Shown: positions 18,891-27,939, counted from the first letter of the stretch. The stretch: DNA of 64,000 nt from Candidatus Nanopelagicus limnes (GCF_002287885.2 NZ_CP016768.2:434001-498000), one strand, 5' to 3'. Numbers and translations are program-made. The notes: generated from the letters alone by a model not told the origin.

Positions 18891-19228
18891 AAGTGGATTG
18901 TTTATTTTGTAAGATAGTTGACGGAACAATACCTGCGAAAATCGTGAAGAAGAGTGAGTTATTTACCGCATTCAACGACATAACTCCCCAAGCTCCAACT
19001 CATATTTTAATTATTCCAAATAAACACTTTACAAATATGGCAGAGGTTGCGAACTCTGATCCCGCTTTAGCTGGAGAGATTTTTAGGGCAGCAGGGGAGA
19101 TTGCGAGTGAGAATGGTTTAGAGAGTTATCGAATGAATGTAAACACTGGCGCTGCTGCTGGCCAATCTGTATTTCACGCTCACTTACACCTTCTGGCAGG
19201 CAGGTCATTCGCATGGCCGCCAGGTTAA
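18884..19228 (+). CDS. HIT-family nucleotide-binding protein
   Basis: 114-residue histidine-triad protein, probably a purine nucleoside phosphoramidase of the HinT group. It has the LFCKIVDGTIPA N-terminal signature and the HAHLHLL triad near 98-104. The GTG at 18884 overlaps rsmE by seven bases; a second GTG at 18893 (VDCLFCKIV) is an equally plausible start. The substrate in the cell is unknown for most bacterial members. Confidence 0.94.
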   Translation: MVEVDCLFCKIVDGTIPAKIVKKSELFTAFNDITPQAPTHILIIPNKHFTNMAEVANSDPALAGEIFRAAGEIASENGLESYRMNVNTGAAAGQSVFHAHLHLLAGRSFAWPPG

Positions 19229-19231
19229 ATA

Positions 19232-19237
19232 TAGAAT
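19232..19237 (+). promoter_or_regulatory. Putative -10 box, internal leaderless promoter of phoH
   Basis: TAGAAT ends seven bases before the phoH ATG at 19245, just after the stop of the HIT gene. No Shine-Dalgarno follows it. Confidence 0.4.
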
Positions 19238-19244
19238 TGAAGTA

Positions 19245-20243
19245 ATGGACCCGATCTCGATAAAAGTACCAGCTGCATTTCCCATGGTCACATTAGTAGG
19301 CCCCGGAGATTCAAATCTTAGAATTTTAGAAAATCAGTTCCCTCAGTTAGCAATTACTGTGCGAGGTAATGAAATTTATGTCAAGGGTGAATTAGAGCAA
19401 TCAAAGCAATTCGTAGGTTTAGTTGAAGAGTTAATTGCGATTTTACGTAGTGGTCAAAATCTAACCTCCGATATGGTGCGCAGATCTATTGGCATGATTA
19501 AACAAGATCCTGCAGAGCACCCAGCTGAGGTTTTATCACTAAATATATTAAGTAATCGTGGTAAAACAATTAGACCAAAAACTTCAAATCAAAAGAAGTA
19601 CGTAGATGCGATCGATACAAATACCATCACATTTGGAATAGGACCGGCTGGATCAGGCAAGACATATCTTGCAATGGCTAAGGCCATCCAATCACTACAG
19701 GCAAAACAAGTTAATCGGATCATTTTAACTAGACCTGCAGTAGAAGCTGGTGAGCGATTGGGATTTTTACCAGGAACACTGCACGAAAAAATTGATCCGT
19801 ATCTACGTCCACTATTTGATGCCTTACATGACATGATTGATCAAGATGCAATTCCACGGTTAATGAACTCAGGCGTAATTGAGGTAGCACCCCTTGCTTA
19901 TATGCGAGGTCGCACTTTAAATGATGCTTTTATCATTTTAGATGAAGCTCAAAATACAACAGGTGAACAAATGAAAATGTTTTTAACCCGTCTAGGGTTT
20001 GGTTCAAAGATGGTCGTAACTGGTGATGTTACGCAGGTTGATTTGCCTAACAACTCTCAATCTGGATTAAAAATTGTGCAAGATATCTTGAAAGATGTTG
20101 AGGATATTTCTTTTATGTACTTAAATGCTGAAGATGTGGTCCGCAATAGATTAGTCGGCGATATCGTCACTGCTTATGGGCACTGGGATGAAAACATTTC
20201 AAAAAGCACATTTCCAATTCGAAGCGGAAAAGGTGATCGATAA
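19245..20243 (+). CDS. phoH: PhoH-like ATPase
   Basis: 332-residue cytoplasmic P-loop ATPase. An N-terminal KH-like region (about 15-65) is followed by the PhoH domain with Walker A GPAGSGKT at 133-140 and Walker B IILDEAQ near 229-235. Genomic pairing with ybeY, which follows here, links it to RNA or ribosome maturation, though the biochemical role is unsettled. The name PhoH is historical and does not imply phosphate regulation. Confidence 0.94.
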   Translation: MDPISIKVPAAFPMVTLVGPGDSNLRILENQFPQLAITVRGNEIYVKGELEQSKQFVGLVEELIAILRSGQNLTSDMVRRSIGMIKQDPAEHPAEVLSLNILSNRGKTIRPKTSNQKKYVDAIDTNTITFGIGPAGSGKTYLAMAKAIQSLQAKQVNRIILTRPAVEAGERLGFLPGTLHEKIDPYLRPLFDALHDMIDQDAIPRLMNSGVIEVAPLAYMRGRTLNDAFIILDEAQNTTGEQMKMFLTRLGFGSKMVVTGDVTQVDLPNNSQSGLKIVQDILKDVEDISFMYLNAEDVVRNRLVGDIVTAYGHWDENISKSTFPIRSGKGDR

Positions 20244-20274
20244 TCGATTCAAGTAGTTTCTTGAATTAATCGCC

Positions 20275-20712
20275 ATGAAAATAGATTTAGTTAATAACTC
20301 CTCCGTTAAATGCAATGAGTCTGCCATCGCATCAGTATCAGAATTTGCGCTAAAGAGAATGGGCATTCATCAAGATTCAGAGCTCGGGATTAGATTTGTA
20401 AATGAGGATGAAATGTCGCAGTTGCATGTTAAATGGATGGATCTTGCTGGTCCAACAGATGTGCTTTCATTTCCCATGGATGAGCTAAAGCCAAACTCAG
20501 CGGCCAATGGACCAGGAGTAATTGGCGATATTGTTTTGTGCCCTTCCTATGCTGAGAAAAATGGTAAGCAATCATTAGAGAAGGAATTGGAACTGCTAAC
20601 AGTTCACGGCGTACTGCATCTTTTAGGATTTGATCATGAGGAAATCGATGATGAAAAGAAGATGTTTGCATTGCAAGAGGAAATACTAAAAGAGTGGAGA
20701 TTATTAGTATGA
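20275..20712 (+). CDS. ybeY: Endoribonuclease YbeY
   Basis: 145-residue zinc-dependent RNase for 16S rRNA 3'-end maturation and ribosome quality control. The HGVLHLLGFDHE motif supplies His111, His115 and His121 as metal ligands, and the conserved arginine segment is at 38-41 (GIRFVN). It ends with an ATGA overlap onto the CorC-like gene, the usual phoH-ybeY-corC order. Confidence 0.96.
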   Translation: MKIDLVNNSSVKCNESAIASVSEFALKRMGIHQDSELGIRFVNEDEMSQLHVKWMDLAGPTDVLSFPMDELKPNSAANGPGVIGDIVLCPSYAEKNGKQSLEKELELLTVHGVLHLLGFDHEEIDDEKKMFALQEEILKEWRLLV

Positions 20713-22004
20713 GCCTTTCAACATTGTTCTTAGTTATCTTTCTACTCCTATTCGCAGGGCTTCTTGCAGGATGTGAGTCCGCGCTAACTTCTCTTTCTAG
20801 GTTGCTGATAGAAGAGTTGGTTGAGAAGTACCCGAAATACAAAAAGCGATTTGATAGATTTGTTGAAAATCCTGCCCGCTACTTAAATGTACTTTTACTA
20901 GTGCGCAAGAGCTGTGAATTAACAGCAACAGGCTTAGTTGCAACATCTTTTGTGGAAAATGCATCAAATAAGAGTTTGGCCTTAGCTGAAGCAATAGTTT
21001 TAATGGTTGCAATTTCCTATGTAATCGTTGGAGTTGGCCCACGAACTTTGGGAAAGCAACATGCCCCAAAATGGTCTAAGCCTGCAATAACCATTGCGTA
21101 CTTTCTTTCTCAAGTTTTAGGTCCACTCACAAATTTGTTAATCAAAATTGGAAATGCCATTACGCCCGGAAAGGGATTTAAATCTGGCCCCTTTTCTACT
21201 GAGGCCGAATTTAGAGATTTAGTAGATCAGGCAAGTGAGAGTGGATTTGTAGAAGAGTCAGAGCGAGAAATGATCCATTCAGTTTTCGATCTAGGCGAAA
21301 CAATGGTTAGAGAGTTGATGATTCCTAGAACAGAAATGGTTTGGATTGAGTCTGGCAAAAATCTACGACAAGCACTTTCATTGGCTCTTCGATCAGGATT
21401 TACTCGAATTCCAGTTATCTCTGAAAATTTAGATAATGTGGTTGGAATTGCTTACGTTAAGGATCTGGCAAAGCGGGTTCATGAAAATAGAGATGCTGAA
21501 CAAAATGAGTTTGTGGAGGAGCATTTAAGAAAAGCAACCTTCATTCCAGAGACTAAAACTGCTGATGAGCTGTTAAAGCAGATGCAACGAGATCAAATCC
21601 ATATGGCAGTAGTTGTTGATGAGTATGGTGGCACGGCAGGTTTGATTACGATTGAAGATATTTTAGAAGAAATCGTTGGCGAGATTGCAGATGAGTATGA
21701 CGATGATGAAACAGTTGAGATTGAATGGCTTACTGATGCAAAAGCTAGAGTCTCTGCTCGATTACATGTTGAGGATTTTGCCGAAAAATTTGATACCGAG
21801 TTCACACCAGAAGAGATTGAGGATGTTGACAGCATTGGTGGATTAATTGCGAAGCATTTAGGTCGAATTCCAATTCCTGGAAGCACAATTACTGTTCCCG
21901 GATGGAAGTTAACTGCAGAACGCCCAGCAGGTAGGCGCCATCGAATTGCTACCGTACTAGTTGAGAAAATTGCCGAAGCGAGTCAAATAACCGATCAGTT
22001 GTAA
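20709..22004 (+). CDS. CorC/HlyC-type membrane protein (CNNM plus CBS domains)
   Basis: 431 residues from the ATG that overlaps the ybeY stop by four bases; an ATG 15 bases earlier is less likely because that overlap is the normal coupling. N-terminal CNNM/DUF21 membrane domain with about three helices (first at 5-22), a CBS pair (about 190-320, MIPRTEMVWIE at its start) and a C-terminal CorC_HlyC domain (about 335-425). The family is implicated in Mg2+/Co2+ efflux; the older name hemolysin is misleading. era usually follows this gene but here lies at 49455. Confidence 0.9.
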   Translation: MSLSTLFLVIFLLLFAGLLAGCESALTSLSRLLIEELVEKYPKYKKRFDRFVENPARYLNVLLLVRKSCELTATGLVATSFVENASNKSLALAEAIVLMVAISYVIVGVGPRTLGKQHAPKWSKPAITIAYFLSQVLGPLTNLLIKIGNAITPGKGFKSGPFSTEAEFRDLVDQASESGFVEESEREMIHSVFDLGETMVRELMIPRTEMVWIESGKNLRQALSLALRSGFTRIPVISENLDNVVGIAYVKDLAKRVHENRDAEQNEFVEEHLRKATFIPETKTADELLKQMQRDQIHMAVVVDEYGGTAGLITIEDILEEIVGEIADEYDDDETVEIEWLTDAKARVSARLHVEDFAEKFDTEFTPEEIEDVDSIGGLIAKHLGRIPIPGSTITVPGWKLTAERPAGRRHRIATVLVEKIAEASQITDQL

Positions 22005-22007
22005 GAT
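22002..22007 (+). promoter_or_regulatory. Putative -10 box, leaderless promoter of the FAH-gltX unit
   Basis: TAAGAT ends six bases before the ATG at 22014 and overlaps the stop of the CorC-like gene. No Shine-Dalgarno is present. Confidence 0.45.
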
Positions 22008-22013
22008 GATCTA

Positions 22014-22805
22014 ATGCGTATCGTTAGATTTACCGCACCAGTGGAGTTAGGTGTTGGAAGTGAACCATTATTTGGAGTTCTAAACGATAAAGATTCAATT
22101 TTAGTTTTACGGGGTGATCCAATTTATGCTGGGATCGTTCCTCAAGATAAGACTTTGAAATTAAGTGATGTAAAGCTATTAGCTCCTGTTATTCCTAGAA
22201 GTAAAGTTGTATGTATTGGTAAGAATTATGCCGACCATGCTGCAGAGATGGATTCAGTTGTACCGAGTGAGCCAATTATTTTTATCAAGCCAAATACTTC
22301 AGTGATTGGTCCAAATGACACAATTGTTTGGCCTCGCATGAGTGAGCGAGTTGATCACGAAGCAGAACTTGCCATTGTTATTGGCCGGATTTGCAAAGAG
22401 GTGCCAGCTGCTAAATATAAAGATGTAATTTTTGGGTATACCTTGGCAAATGATGTAACCGCCCGAGATTTACAAAAAAAGGATGGCCAGTGGAGCCGCG
22501 CTAAAGGCTTTGACACCTTTTGCCCGCTAGGACCGTGGATTGAAACCGAGTTTGTTCCAGCAGACCAAGGGATTACAGCAACTTTAAATGGTGAGGTAAA
22601 GCAGTCATCAAATCTTTCAGAAATGATCTTTAAGATTCCACAGATTATTGAGTTTGTTACCAATGTTATGACCTTGCTGCCGGGGGATGTAATTCTGACT
22701 GGAACTCCTGCTGGAATTTCAGCCATGCCGGCTGGATCAACTATCTCGGTATCAATTGATGGTTTAGGCACTCTTACTAATAAAGTTTCCTCTCGTGTCC
22801 AATAA
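22014..22805 (+). CDS. Fumarylacetoacetate hydrolase family protein
   Basis: 263-residue FAH-fold hydrolase or isomerase. Visible motifs are KVVCIGKNYADHAAE near 63-77 and VDHEAELAIVIG near 111-122, whose acidic residues bind the divalent metal. The family includes acylpyruvases and oxaloacetate tautomerases/decarboxylases; the substrate cannot be told from sequence. It overlaps gltX by 11 bases. A FAH protein upstream of gltX is common in Actinobacteria. Confidence 0.88.
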   Translation: MRIVRFTAPVELGVGSEPLFGVLNDKDSILVLRGDPIYAGIVPQDKTLKLSDVKLLAPVIPRSKVVCIGKNYADHAAEMDSVVPSEPIIFIKPNTSVIGPNDTIVWPRMSERVDHEAELAIVIGRICKEVPAAKYKDVIFGYTLANDVTARDLQKKDGQWSRAKGFDTFCPLGPWIETEFVPADQGITATLNGEVKQSSNLSEMIFKIPQIIEFVTNVMTLLPGDVILTGTPAGISAMPAGSTISVSIDGLGTLTNKVSSRVQ

Positions 22806-24258
22806 ATCAGAAGTTCGAGTTAGATTCGCCCCGTCGCCAACAGGTGATCTGCATGTTGGAAACATTAGAACCGCATTATTTGATTGGGCTTATGCCAGAC
22901 ATACCGGTGGCAAATTAATTTTTCGAATTGAAGATACCGATACTGAACGAGTAACTGATCAATACATACAAGCTGCAATTGATACTTTGAAATGGCTTGG
23001 TTTGAATTGGGATGAAGGACCTGAAGTTGGCGGGGAGTATGGGCCTTATTTGCAATCCCAACGATTAGAAATTTATGCAACATGGGCACAGAAATTTTTA
23101 GATCAAGGCGATGCCTATCATTGCTATTGCAGCGCAGAAGAGTTGGAAGAGCGACGTTCGGCGCAGATGAAGAACAATCAAGCACCTGGATATGACGGTA
23201 AATGCCGAGATTTATCAGCTGAACAAGTTAGCCAATATAAATCTTTAGGCAGAAAACCAGTGGTCAGAATGAGAATGCCAGATGGTGAAACAGTGTTTGT
23301 AGATGCAATTAGAGGTGAAGTTAAGTTTGAGCACAAGTATGTGCCAGATTTTGTATTAGCAAGAGCTGATGGCTCACCGCTTTATACCTTGGCAGTTGCA
23401 GTTGATGATGTGCTGATGAAGATAACTCATGTTTTAAGAGGAGAAGATTTGTTATCTTCAACTCCAAGACAAATTCGAGTTTATCAAGCTATGGGCGTGG
23501 CTGAATCTGAGTATCCAATCTTTGCCCACCTGCCCTTTGTAATGGGACAAGATAATGCCAAGTTATCTAAGCGAAATGGTGAAGTTTCAATCGCTTGGTA
23601 TCGTGAGCAAGGCTTCTTGCCTGAGGCAATTTGTAATTATTTAGCACTGCTTGGTTGGTCACCCGGGGATGATAAAGAAAACATCACAATGCAAGAATTA
23701 GTTGATCTCTTTACGGTAGAAAGAGTAAATAGCAGCCCTGCTCGATTTGATATGAAAAAACTTGAGGCTATTAATGGCGACAAGATTCGCGCTCTTACTT
23801 TAGATAAGTTTCTTGAGTGGTCGCTACCTTTTTTGATTAATGCCAAGGTGATTACTGGAAATCCACAAGAGATAGAGGTTGTTAAATCTGCCCTGCCGAT
23901 AATTCAAGAGCGCATAATAAAGTTGGCTGAGATCCCAGCCATGCTTAAATTCCTATTTGTGAAGGATTTTAAGGTTGAAGCTGAGGAGCTAGGTAAATTA
24001 ACTGATGAGGCTTCCCAAAATGTTTTAAAGGTGGCATTGGCAAAAGTAGAGCCATTGCAATCTTGGGATCACGCTGGCATTGAAGCGGTATTGCGAAGTG
24101 CGCTAATCGATGAGCTTGGCTTAAAACCTCGCATTGCCTTTAGTGCATTGCGTATTGCAGTAACTGGTTCTCATATCTCACCACCATTATTTGAATCACT
24201 TGAATTATTAGGTAAGGAGCGCTCGATCGCTCGAATTAAGGCGGTAATTTCCAAATAA
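22795..24258 (+). CDS. gltX: Glutamyl-tRNA synthetase
   Basis: Class I aminoacyl-tRNA synthetase of 487 residues. The FAPSPTGDLHVGN segment at 11-23 contains the HIGH equivalent and KLSKR near 255-259 the KMSKS loop; the C-terminal anticodon-binding helical domain follows. Starts on GTG inside the end of the FAH gene. Two tRNA genes, Gln(CUG) and Glu(CUC), follow. In Actinobacteria tRNA-Gln is usually made by this enzyme misacylating it, followed by GatCAB amidation. Confidence 0.96.
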   Translation: MSNKSEVRVRFAPSPTGDLHVGNIRTALFDWAYARHTGGKLIFRIEDTDTERVTDQYIQAAIDTLKWLGLNWDEGPEVGGEYGPYLQSQRLEIYATWAQKFLDQGDAYHCYCSAEELEERRSAQMKNNQAPGYDGKCRDLSAEQVSQYKSLGRKPVVRMRMPDGETVFVDAIRGEVKFEHKYVPDFVLARADGSPLYTLAVAVDDVLMKITHVLRGEDLLSSTPRQIRVYQAMGVAESEYPIFAHLPFVMGQDNAKLSKRNGEVSIAWYREQGFLPEAICNYLALLGWSPGDDKENITMQELVDLFTVERVNSSPARFDMKKLEAINGDKIRALTLDKFLEWSLPFLINAKVITGNPQEIEVVKSALPIIQERIIKLAEIPAMLKFLFVKDFKVEAEELGKLTDEASQNVLKVALAKVEPLQSWDHAGIEAVLRSALIDELGLKPRIAFSALRIAVTGSHISPPLFESLELLGKERSIARIKAVISK

Positions 24259-24264
24259 ATTGTG

Positions 24265-24288
24265 GTGCAGGGTATTCTTAGCCTGCAC
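24265..24288 (+). terminator. Hairpin after gltX, possible terminator
   Basis: Perfect 7-bp inverted repeat GTGCAGG/CCTGCAC with a 10-base loop, seven bases after the gltX stop. No T tract follows, so it would be a U-less terminator or a processing signal ahead of the tRNA genes. TATTCT in its loop could also be a -10 for the tRNAs. Confidence 0.4.
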
Positions 24289-24300
24289 GAAATTTACTAT

Positions 24301-24372
24301 TGGGGTATGGGGTAATTGGTAGCCCAGCTGATTCTGGTTCAGCCTGTCTAGGTTCGAGTCCTGGTACCCCAG
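24301..24372 (+). tRNA. tRNA-Gln (anticodon CUG)
   Basis: 72-base cloverleaf. Acceptor stem TGGGGTA pairs with TACCCCA, discriminator G. Anticodon stem GCTGA/TCAGC encloses the loop TTCTGGT, giving anticodon CTG (reads CAG). The T arm has TTCGAGT in its loop. CCA is not encoded. U1-A72 is typical of tRNA-Gln. Confidence 0.95.
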
Positions 24373-24396
24373 CGATAAAGTAAAGTTTTACCGTAC

Positions 24397-24469
24397 GGCT
24401 CCGTCGTCTAGTGGCCTAGGACTCTGGCTTCTCAAGCCAGCTACGGGGGTTCGAATCCCCTCGGAGCTA
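24397..24469 (+). tRNA. tRNA-Glu (anticodon CUC)
   Basis: 73-base cloverleaf. The anticodon stem CTGGC/GCCAG encloses TTCTCAA, anticodon CTC (reads GAG). T loop TTCGAAT. Acceptor GGCTCCG pairs with CGGAGCT, which leaves G1 opposite U72 as a wobble pair; discriminator A. CCA is not encoded. It ends six bases before the convergent ndgR stop. Confidence 0.95.
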
Positions 24470-24475
24470 CATTAA

Positions 24476-25198
24476 TTACTTACTGTTTTTAAGTAAGTAG
24501 TCACTTAATCTGGCAGCGGTAGCAACAACTGCTGCAGAGTGAATCCTGCCAGGTTGTCTGCTTAATCTTTCAATTGGTCCACTGATGCTAACTGCTGCGA
24601 TAACTTTATTGTTCGGCCCTCGGACAGGGGCTGAAACTGATGCAACACCAACCTCTCTTTCACCAACTGATTGCGCCCAACCACGACGCCTAACTGCTGA
24701 AAGATTTGCTGCAGTAAATTTTGCATTTACTAAACCGCGATGAAGTTTATCTGGATCTTGCCAAGCTAATAATATTTGCGCAGCCGAGCCAGCCTGCATG
24801 GTTAAGACAGTTCCAACCGGCACTGAATCTCGCAGTCCAGTTAATCTCTCGGCAGTTGCAACGCAGATTCTTAGATCACCTTGGCGTCGGTATAGCTGAG
24901 CACTCTCACTTGTCGCATCGCGCAGGGCGGTAAGGGCTGGAGAGGCAATGGCTAATAATTTATCTTCACCAGCAGCTGCAGCTAACTCAGCTGATCTGCT
25001 GCCAAGTACAAATCTTCCTGAAAAATCTCGACTTACTAATCGGTGGTGCTCCAGGGCTACGGCTAAGCGATGGGCGGTTGGCCGAGCAATTCCGGTTGCA
25101 GAAACTAAATCACTTAGTGATTGCGGGCCTGCCTCTAGCGCAGCGAGAATCTTCACCGCTTTATCTAATACACCAACTCCGCTATTCTTACCGTCCAC
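24476..25198 (-). CDS. ndgR: IclR-family regulator NdgR
   Basis: Regulator of leucine biosynthesis and amino-acid-dependent growth in Actinobacteria, divergent from leuCD as here. N-terminal winged helix (GVGVLDKAVKILAALE near 7-22, then IARPTAHRLAVALEHH) and a C-terminal IclR effector domain. I place the start at the GTG at 25198 because the product then begins MDGKNSGVGVLDKA, like known NdgR proteins. The TTG seven codons upstream would add a non-conserved MRWHYQS. 240 residues. A -10-like CATTAT lies six bases before this GTG. Confidence 0.88.
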   Translation of the reverse strand: MDGKNSGVGVLDKAVKILAALEAGPQSLSDLVSATGIARPTAHRLAVALEHHRLVSRDFSGRFVLGSRSAELAAAAGEDKLLAIASPALTALRDATSESAQLYRRQGDLRICVATAERLTGLRDSVPVGTVLTMQAGSAAQILLAWQDPDKLHRGLVNAKFTAANLSAVRRRGWAQSVGEREVGVASVSAPVRGPNNKVIAAVSISGPIERLSRQPGRIHSAAVVATAARLSDYLLKNSK

Positions 25199-25204
25199 AC
25201 TCTG

Positions 25205-25210
25205 ATAATG
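25205..25210 (-). promoter_or_regulatory. Putative -10 box, leaderless promoter of ndgR
   Basis: CATTAT (minus strand) ends six bases before the GTG at 25198, the same geometry as other genes in the window but with C in the first position. The ndgR-leuC gap also holds two direct GAGCTAG repeats at 25245 and 25267; the second overlaps the leuC Shine-Dalgarno. Confidence 0.35.
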
Positions 25211-25280
25211 CCATCTCAACTAGTGAGAAGCAAATCTAAGTGCAGAGCTAGAAAAATTCTTAAGGGGAGCTAGTTTTAAA

Positions 25281-26678
25281 ATGGGCAAGACATTAGCGGA
25301 GAAGATTTGGACAGAGCACATTGTCTCTGCCACTGCCGGTGAACCAGATTTACTTTATATCGATTTACACCTTATTCATGAGGTAACTAGCCCACAAGCA
25401 TTTGATGGCTTACGCCTGGCAAATCGTAAGGTGCGCAGGCCAGATCTGACCATTGCAACTGAAGACCACAATGTGCCAACCCTTAACATCGATAAGCCGA
25501 TTGCTGATCCAGTATCTAAATTACAGGTTGATACGCTGCGTAAAAATTGTGCAGAGTTTGGCGTTCGTCTTCATTCATTAGGTGATGTGGAGCAGGGAAT
25601 TGTCCATGTGGTTGGACCACAGTTAGGAATTACCCAACCCGGTATGACAATTGTTTGCGGTGATTCCCATACCTCAACTCATGGTGCTTTTGGTGCGCTC
25701 GCATTTGGTATTGGTACAAGTGAAGTCGAACATGTCTTAGCTACTCAAACTCTTCCGCTGGTACGGCCTAAAACTATGGCAATTAATGTTGAAGGTAAGT
25801 TAAAACCTGGTGTGACTAGTAAAGACATTATCTTGGCAGTAATTGCCAAAATTGGAACTGGTGGCGGACAAGGCTACATTCTTGAATATCGGGGAAGTGC
25901 TATCCGGGATTTATCCATGGAAGCTCGTATGACAATTTGCAACATGTCTATTGAAGCCGGTGCCAGAGCTGGATTAATTGCCCCAGATCAGATCACTATC
26001 GATTATGTTCAAGGAAAACCACACGCACCTACTGGTACTGAGTGGGATGCAGCCGTTGCTTATTGGAAGACATTAACAACTGATGCTGATGCGAAATTTG
26101 ATAAAGAGGTTGATCTAAATGCTGATGAATTAGCACCATTTGTTACATGGGGAACAAATCCAGGACAAGGATTGCCGTTGAGTGCGACAGTTCCAAACCC
26201 AGCAGATTTTACTAATGCTGAAGACCGTGGCGCAGCTGAGCGAGCACTTGAATACATGGATTTAAAACCAGGTACACCACTTAAATCAATCAAGGTCGAC
26301 ACAGTTTTCTTAGGCTCATGTACAAATGGACGAATTGAAGATTTAAGGTCTGCTGCCTCAATTATTAAGGGTAAGAAAATTGCATCTTCACTTCGATTAC
26401 TAGTTGTTCCAGGATCAGCTCGAGTTAGATTACAAGCTGAATCTGAAGGGCTTGATAAAGTGTTTTTAGATGCCGGCGCTGAGTGGCGAAGTGCTGGCTG
26501 TTCAATGTGTTTGGGAATGAACCCTGATCAGTTAAAGCCAGGAGAGCGCGCTGCCTCCACAAGCAATAGAAACTTTGAAGGACGACAAGGTAAAGGTGGA
26601 CGTACTCATTTGGTTAGCCCACTTGTAGCTGCTGCAACTGCATTAAAGGGCACATTAGCCTCACCGGCGGATTTGTAA
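25281..26678 (+). CDS. leuC: 3-isopropylmalate dehydratase large subunit
   Basis: Aconitase-family large subunit; with LeuD it isomerises 2- to 3-isopropylmalate in leucine synthesis. 465 residues. [4Fe-4S] ligands are in GSCTNGR near 345-351 and CSMC near 407-410; [18 protein letters not shown] (about 130-147) binds substrate. AAGGGGAG lies 11 bases before the ATG. Divergent from ndgR, its likely regulator. leuD starts one base after the stop. Confidence 0.97.
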   Translation: MGKTLAEKIWTEHIVSATAGEPDLLYIDLHLIHEVTSPQAFDGLRLANRKVRRPDLTIATEDHNVPTLNIDKPIADPVSKLQVDTLRKNCAEFGVRLHSLGDVEQGIVHVVGPQLGITQPGMTIVCGDSHTSTHGAFGALAFGIGTSEVEHVLATQTLPLVRPKTMAINVEGKLKPGVTSKDIILAVIAKIGTGGGQGYILEYRGSAIRDLSMEARMTICNMSIEAGARAGLIAPDQITIDYVQGKPHAPTGTEWDAAVAYWKTLTTDADAKFDKEVDLNADELAPFVTWGTNPGQGLPLSATVPNPADFTNAEDRGAAERALEYMDLKPGTPLKSIKVDTVFLGSCTNGRIEDLRSAASIIKGKKIASSLRLLVVPGSARVRLQAESEGLDKVFLDAGAEWRSAGCSMCLGMNPDQLKPGERAASTSNRNFEGRQGKGGRTHLVSPLVAAATALKGTLASPADL

Positions 26679-26679
26679 T

Positions 26680-27276
26680 ATGGAAAAATTCATAAAGCAC
26701 TCCGGCAGCGCCCTGCCGCTAAGAAGAAGCAATGTTGATACTGATCAAATAATCCCAGCCGTTTACTTAAAGCGGATCACAAAAAGTGGTTTTGAAGATG
26801 GCTTATTTGCAGCCTGGCGAAATGATCCTGCCTTTGAGTTAAACCAACCACAGTATAAAAAAGCAACTATCTTGGTTGCTGGTCCTGATTTTGGAACTGG
26901 CTCATCCAGAGAACATGCGGTTTGGGCGTTGCAAAATTATGGATTCAAGGTTGTTTTATCTAGCCGATTTGCTGACATCTTTCGGGGCAACTCCCAAAAG
27001 ATGGGTCTACTAACGGTAATTTTGAGCCAAGATGAGATTGAAAAGATTTGGCAAGCAGTGGAAAGTAAGCCAGATACCCAAATAACTGTTGATCTTGAGA
27101 GCAAAACTGTTTCCTATGAGGGCAAAACCTTGAGCTTTGCAATTGATGATTACACCCGCTGGCGTTTAATGGAGGGGCTAGATGACATTGGCCTTACATT
27201 CACAAAGATTGATTCAGTAAGTAAGTTTGAAGAAAAAAGAGTGAGTTTTAAGCCTAAAACACTGCCAATTAAGTAA
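26680..27276 (+). CDS. leuD: 3-isopropylmalate dehydratase small subunit
   Basis: Swivelling-domain partner of LeuC, 198 residues, with [18 protein letters not shown] near 14-31 and the [14 protein letters not shown] signature near 71-84. Starts one base after the leuC stop. A perfect 8-bp inverted repeat follows the gene. Confidence 0.97.
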   Translation: MEKFIKHSGSALPLRRSNVDTDQIIPAVYLKRITKSGFEDGLFAAWRNDPAFELNQPQYKKATILVAGPDFGTGSSREHAVWALQNYGFKVVLSSRFADIFRGNSQKMGLLTVILSQDEIEKIWQAVESKPDTQITVDLESKTVSYEGKTLSFAIDDYTRWRLMEGLDDIGLTFTKIDSVSKFEEKRVSFKPKTLPIK

Positions 27277-27280
27277 TCTT

Positions 27281-27307
27281 AAACTCTAAAGTAATTATCT
27301 AGAGTTT
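27281..27307 (+). terminator. Inverted repeat after leuD, possible terminator
   Basis: AAACTCTA (27281-27288) and TAGAGTTT (27300-27307) form an 8-bp A+T-rich stem with an 11-base loop, four bases after the leuD stop. No T tract follows. It separates leuCD from hupB but could also be an operator. Confidence 0.4.
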
Positions 27308-27395
27308 GGAATAATTGCTTAAAAACCTTGATTTACAATAAGAATTTGCTTGCGACACACCCAATAAATACATCAAAGTATTACTACTCACCCCA

Positions 27396-27449
27396 TAGAT
27401 TAACCCTTAGTTAAGCGAATGCTTAATGTTTACGCGTAAAAATAAGGGG
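27396..27449 (+). promoter_or_regulatory. hupB promoter/leader with two palindromes
   Basis: TAGATT at 27396-27401 is a plausible -10. Just downstream lie TTAAGC-GAAT-GCTTAA (27411-27426, 6-bp stem, 4-base loop) and the perfect 12-bp palindrome TTTACGCGTAAA (27429-27440), then the Shine-Dalgarno AAGGGG at 27444-27449. The palindromes would be in the 5' leader, placed for an operator or for translational control. The rest of the 178-base gap shows no gene. Confidence 0.45.
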
Positions 27450-27454
27450 ATCAA

Positions 27455-27859
27455 ATGAACAAGGCCCAGTTCATCGCTTATCTAGCACCACAATTTGGTG
27501 ATAGTAAGAAGGAAGCTGCTCGCGCCGTAGAGGTTGTTTTTGATGCGATTGTTCGCAACATCTCTAAGGGTGATGATGTAATGATTAATGATTTCGGTAA
27601 GTTTAAGAAAGTAGATCGTCCAGCACGTAAGGGACGTAATCCATTTACCGGAGAGTCAATCCAAATTAAAGCAAGCAAGAAAGTTCGCTTTTTGCCTGCA
27701 AAGGGTTTGAAAGAGGTAATCTCTGGCGCCCGCAAATTAGGTGCAGCACCAACACCTCCAGCTAAGGCAGCACCTGCAAAGGCTGTTAAGAAAGTTGGTA
27801 AGGCAAAGAAGGTTGCTCGCAAAGTAGTAAAGAAAGCGAAGAAGTCAAAGCGTCGCTAA
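27455..27859 (+). CDS. hupB: HU-family nucleoid protein HupB with histone H1-like tail
   Basis: DNA-bending nucleoid protein. Residues 1-90 are the HU domain, with the DNA-arm signature GKFKKVDRPARKGRNPFTGE. Residues from about 91 to 134 form a Lys/Ala/Pro-rich tail (repeated KKV and KKA units), the architecture of actinobacterial HupB. Strong Shine-Dalgarno AAGGGG. Monocistronic: its own leader upstream and an intrinsic terminator downstream. Confidence 0.96.
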   Translation: MNKAQFIAYLAPQFGDSKKEAARAVEVVFDAIVRNISKGDDVMINDFGKFKKVDRPARKGRNPFTGESIQIKASKKVRFLPAKGLKEVISGARKLGAAPTPPAKAAPAKAVKKVGKAKKVARKVVKKAKKSKRR

Positions 27860-27871
27860 TTAAGTAATTAA

Positions 27872-27906
27872 AAAGCGGGATCTCATGCGTGGGATCCCGT
27901 TTTTTT
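27872..27906 (+). terminator. Rho-independent terminator of hupB
   Basis: CGGGATC (27876-27882) pairs with GATCCCG (27893-27899) around a 10-base loop, followed by seven T residues and preceded by A residues. This is the only textbook intrinsic terminator found in the window. Confidence 0.9.
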
Positions 27907-27939
27907 ACGCTCATTTATACCCATTTCCAGTATTGGTCG

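Noticed and set aside
20694-20708. Earlier ATG for the CorC-like gene
   Set aside because: It would put the start 19 bases inside ybeY; the ATG at 20709 gives the usual ATGA overlap and a normal N-terminus.
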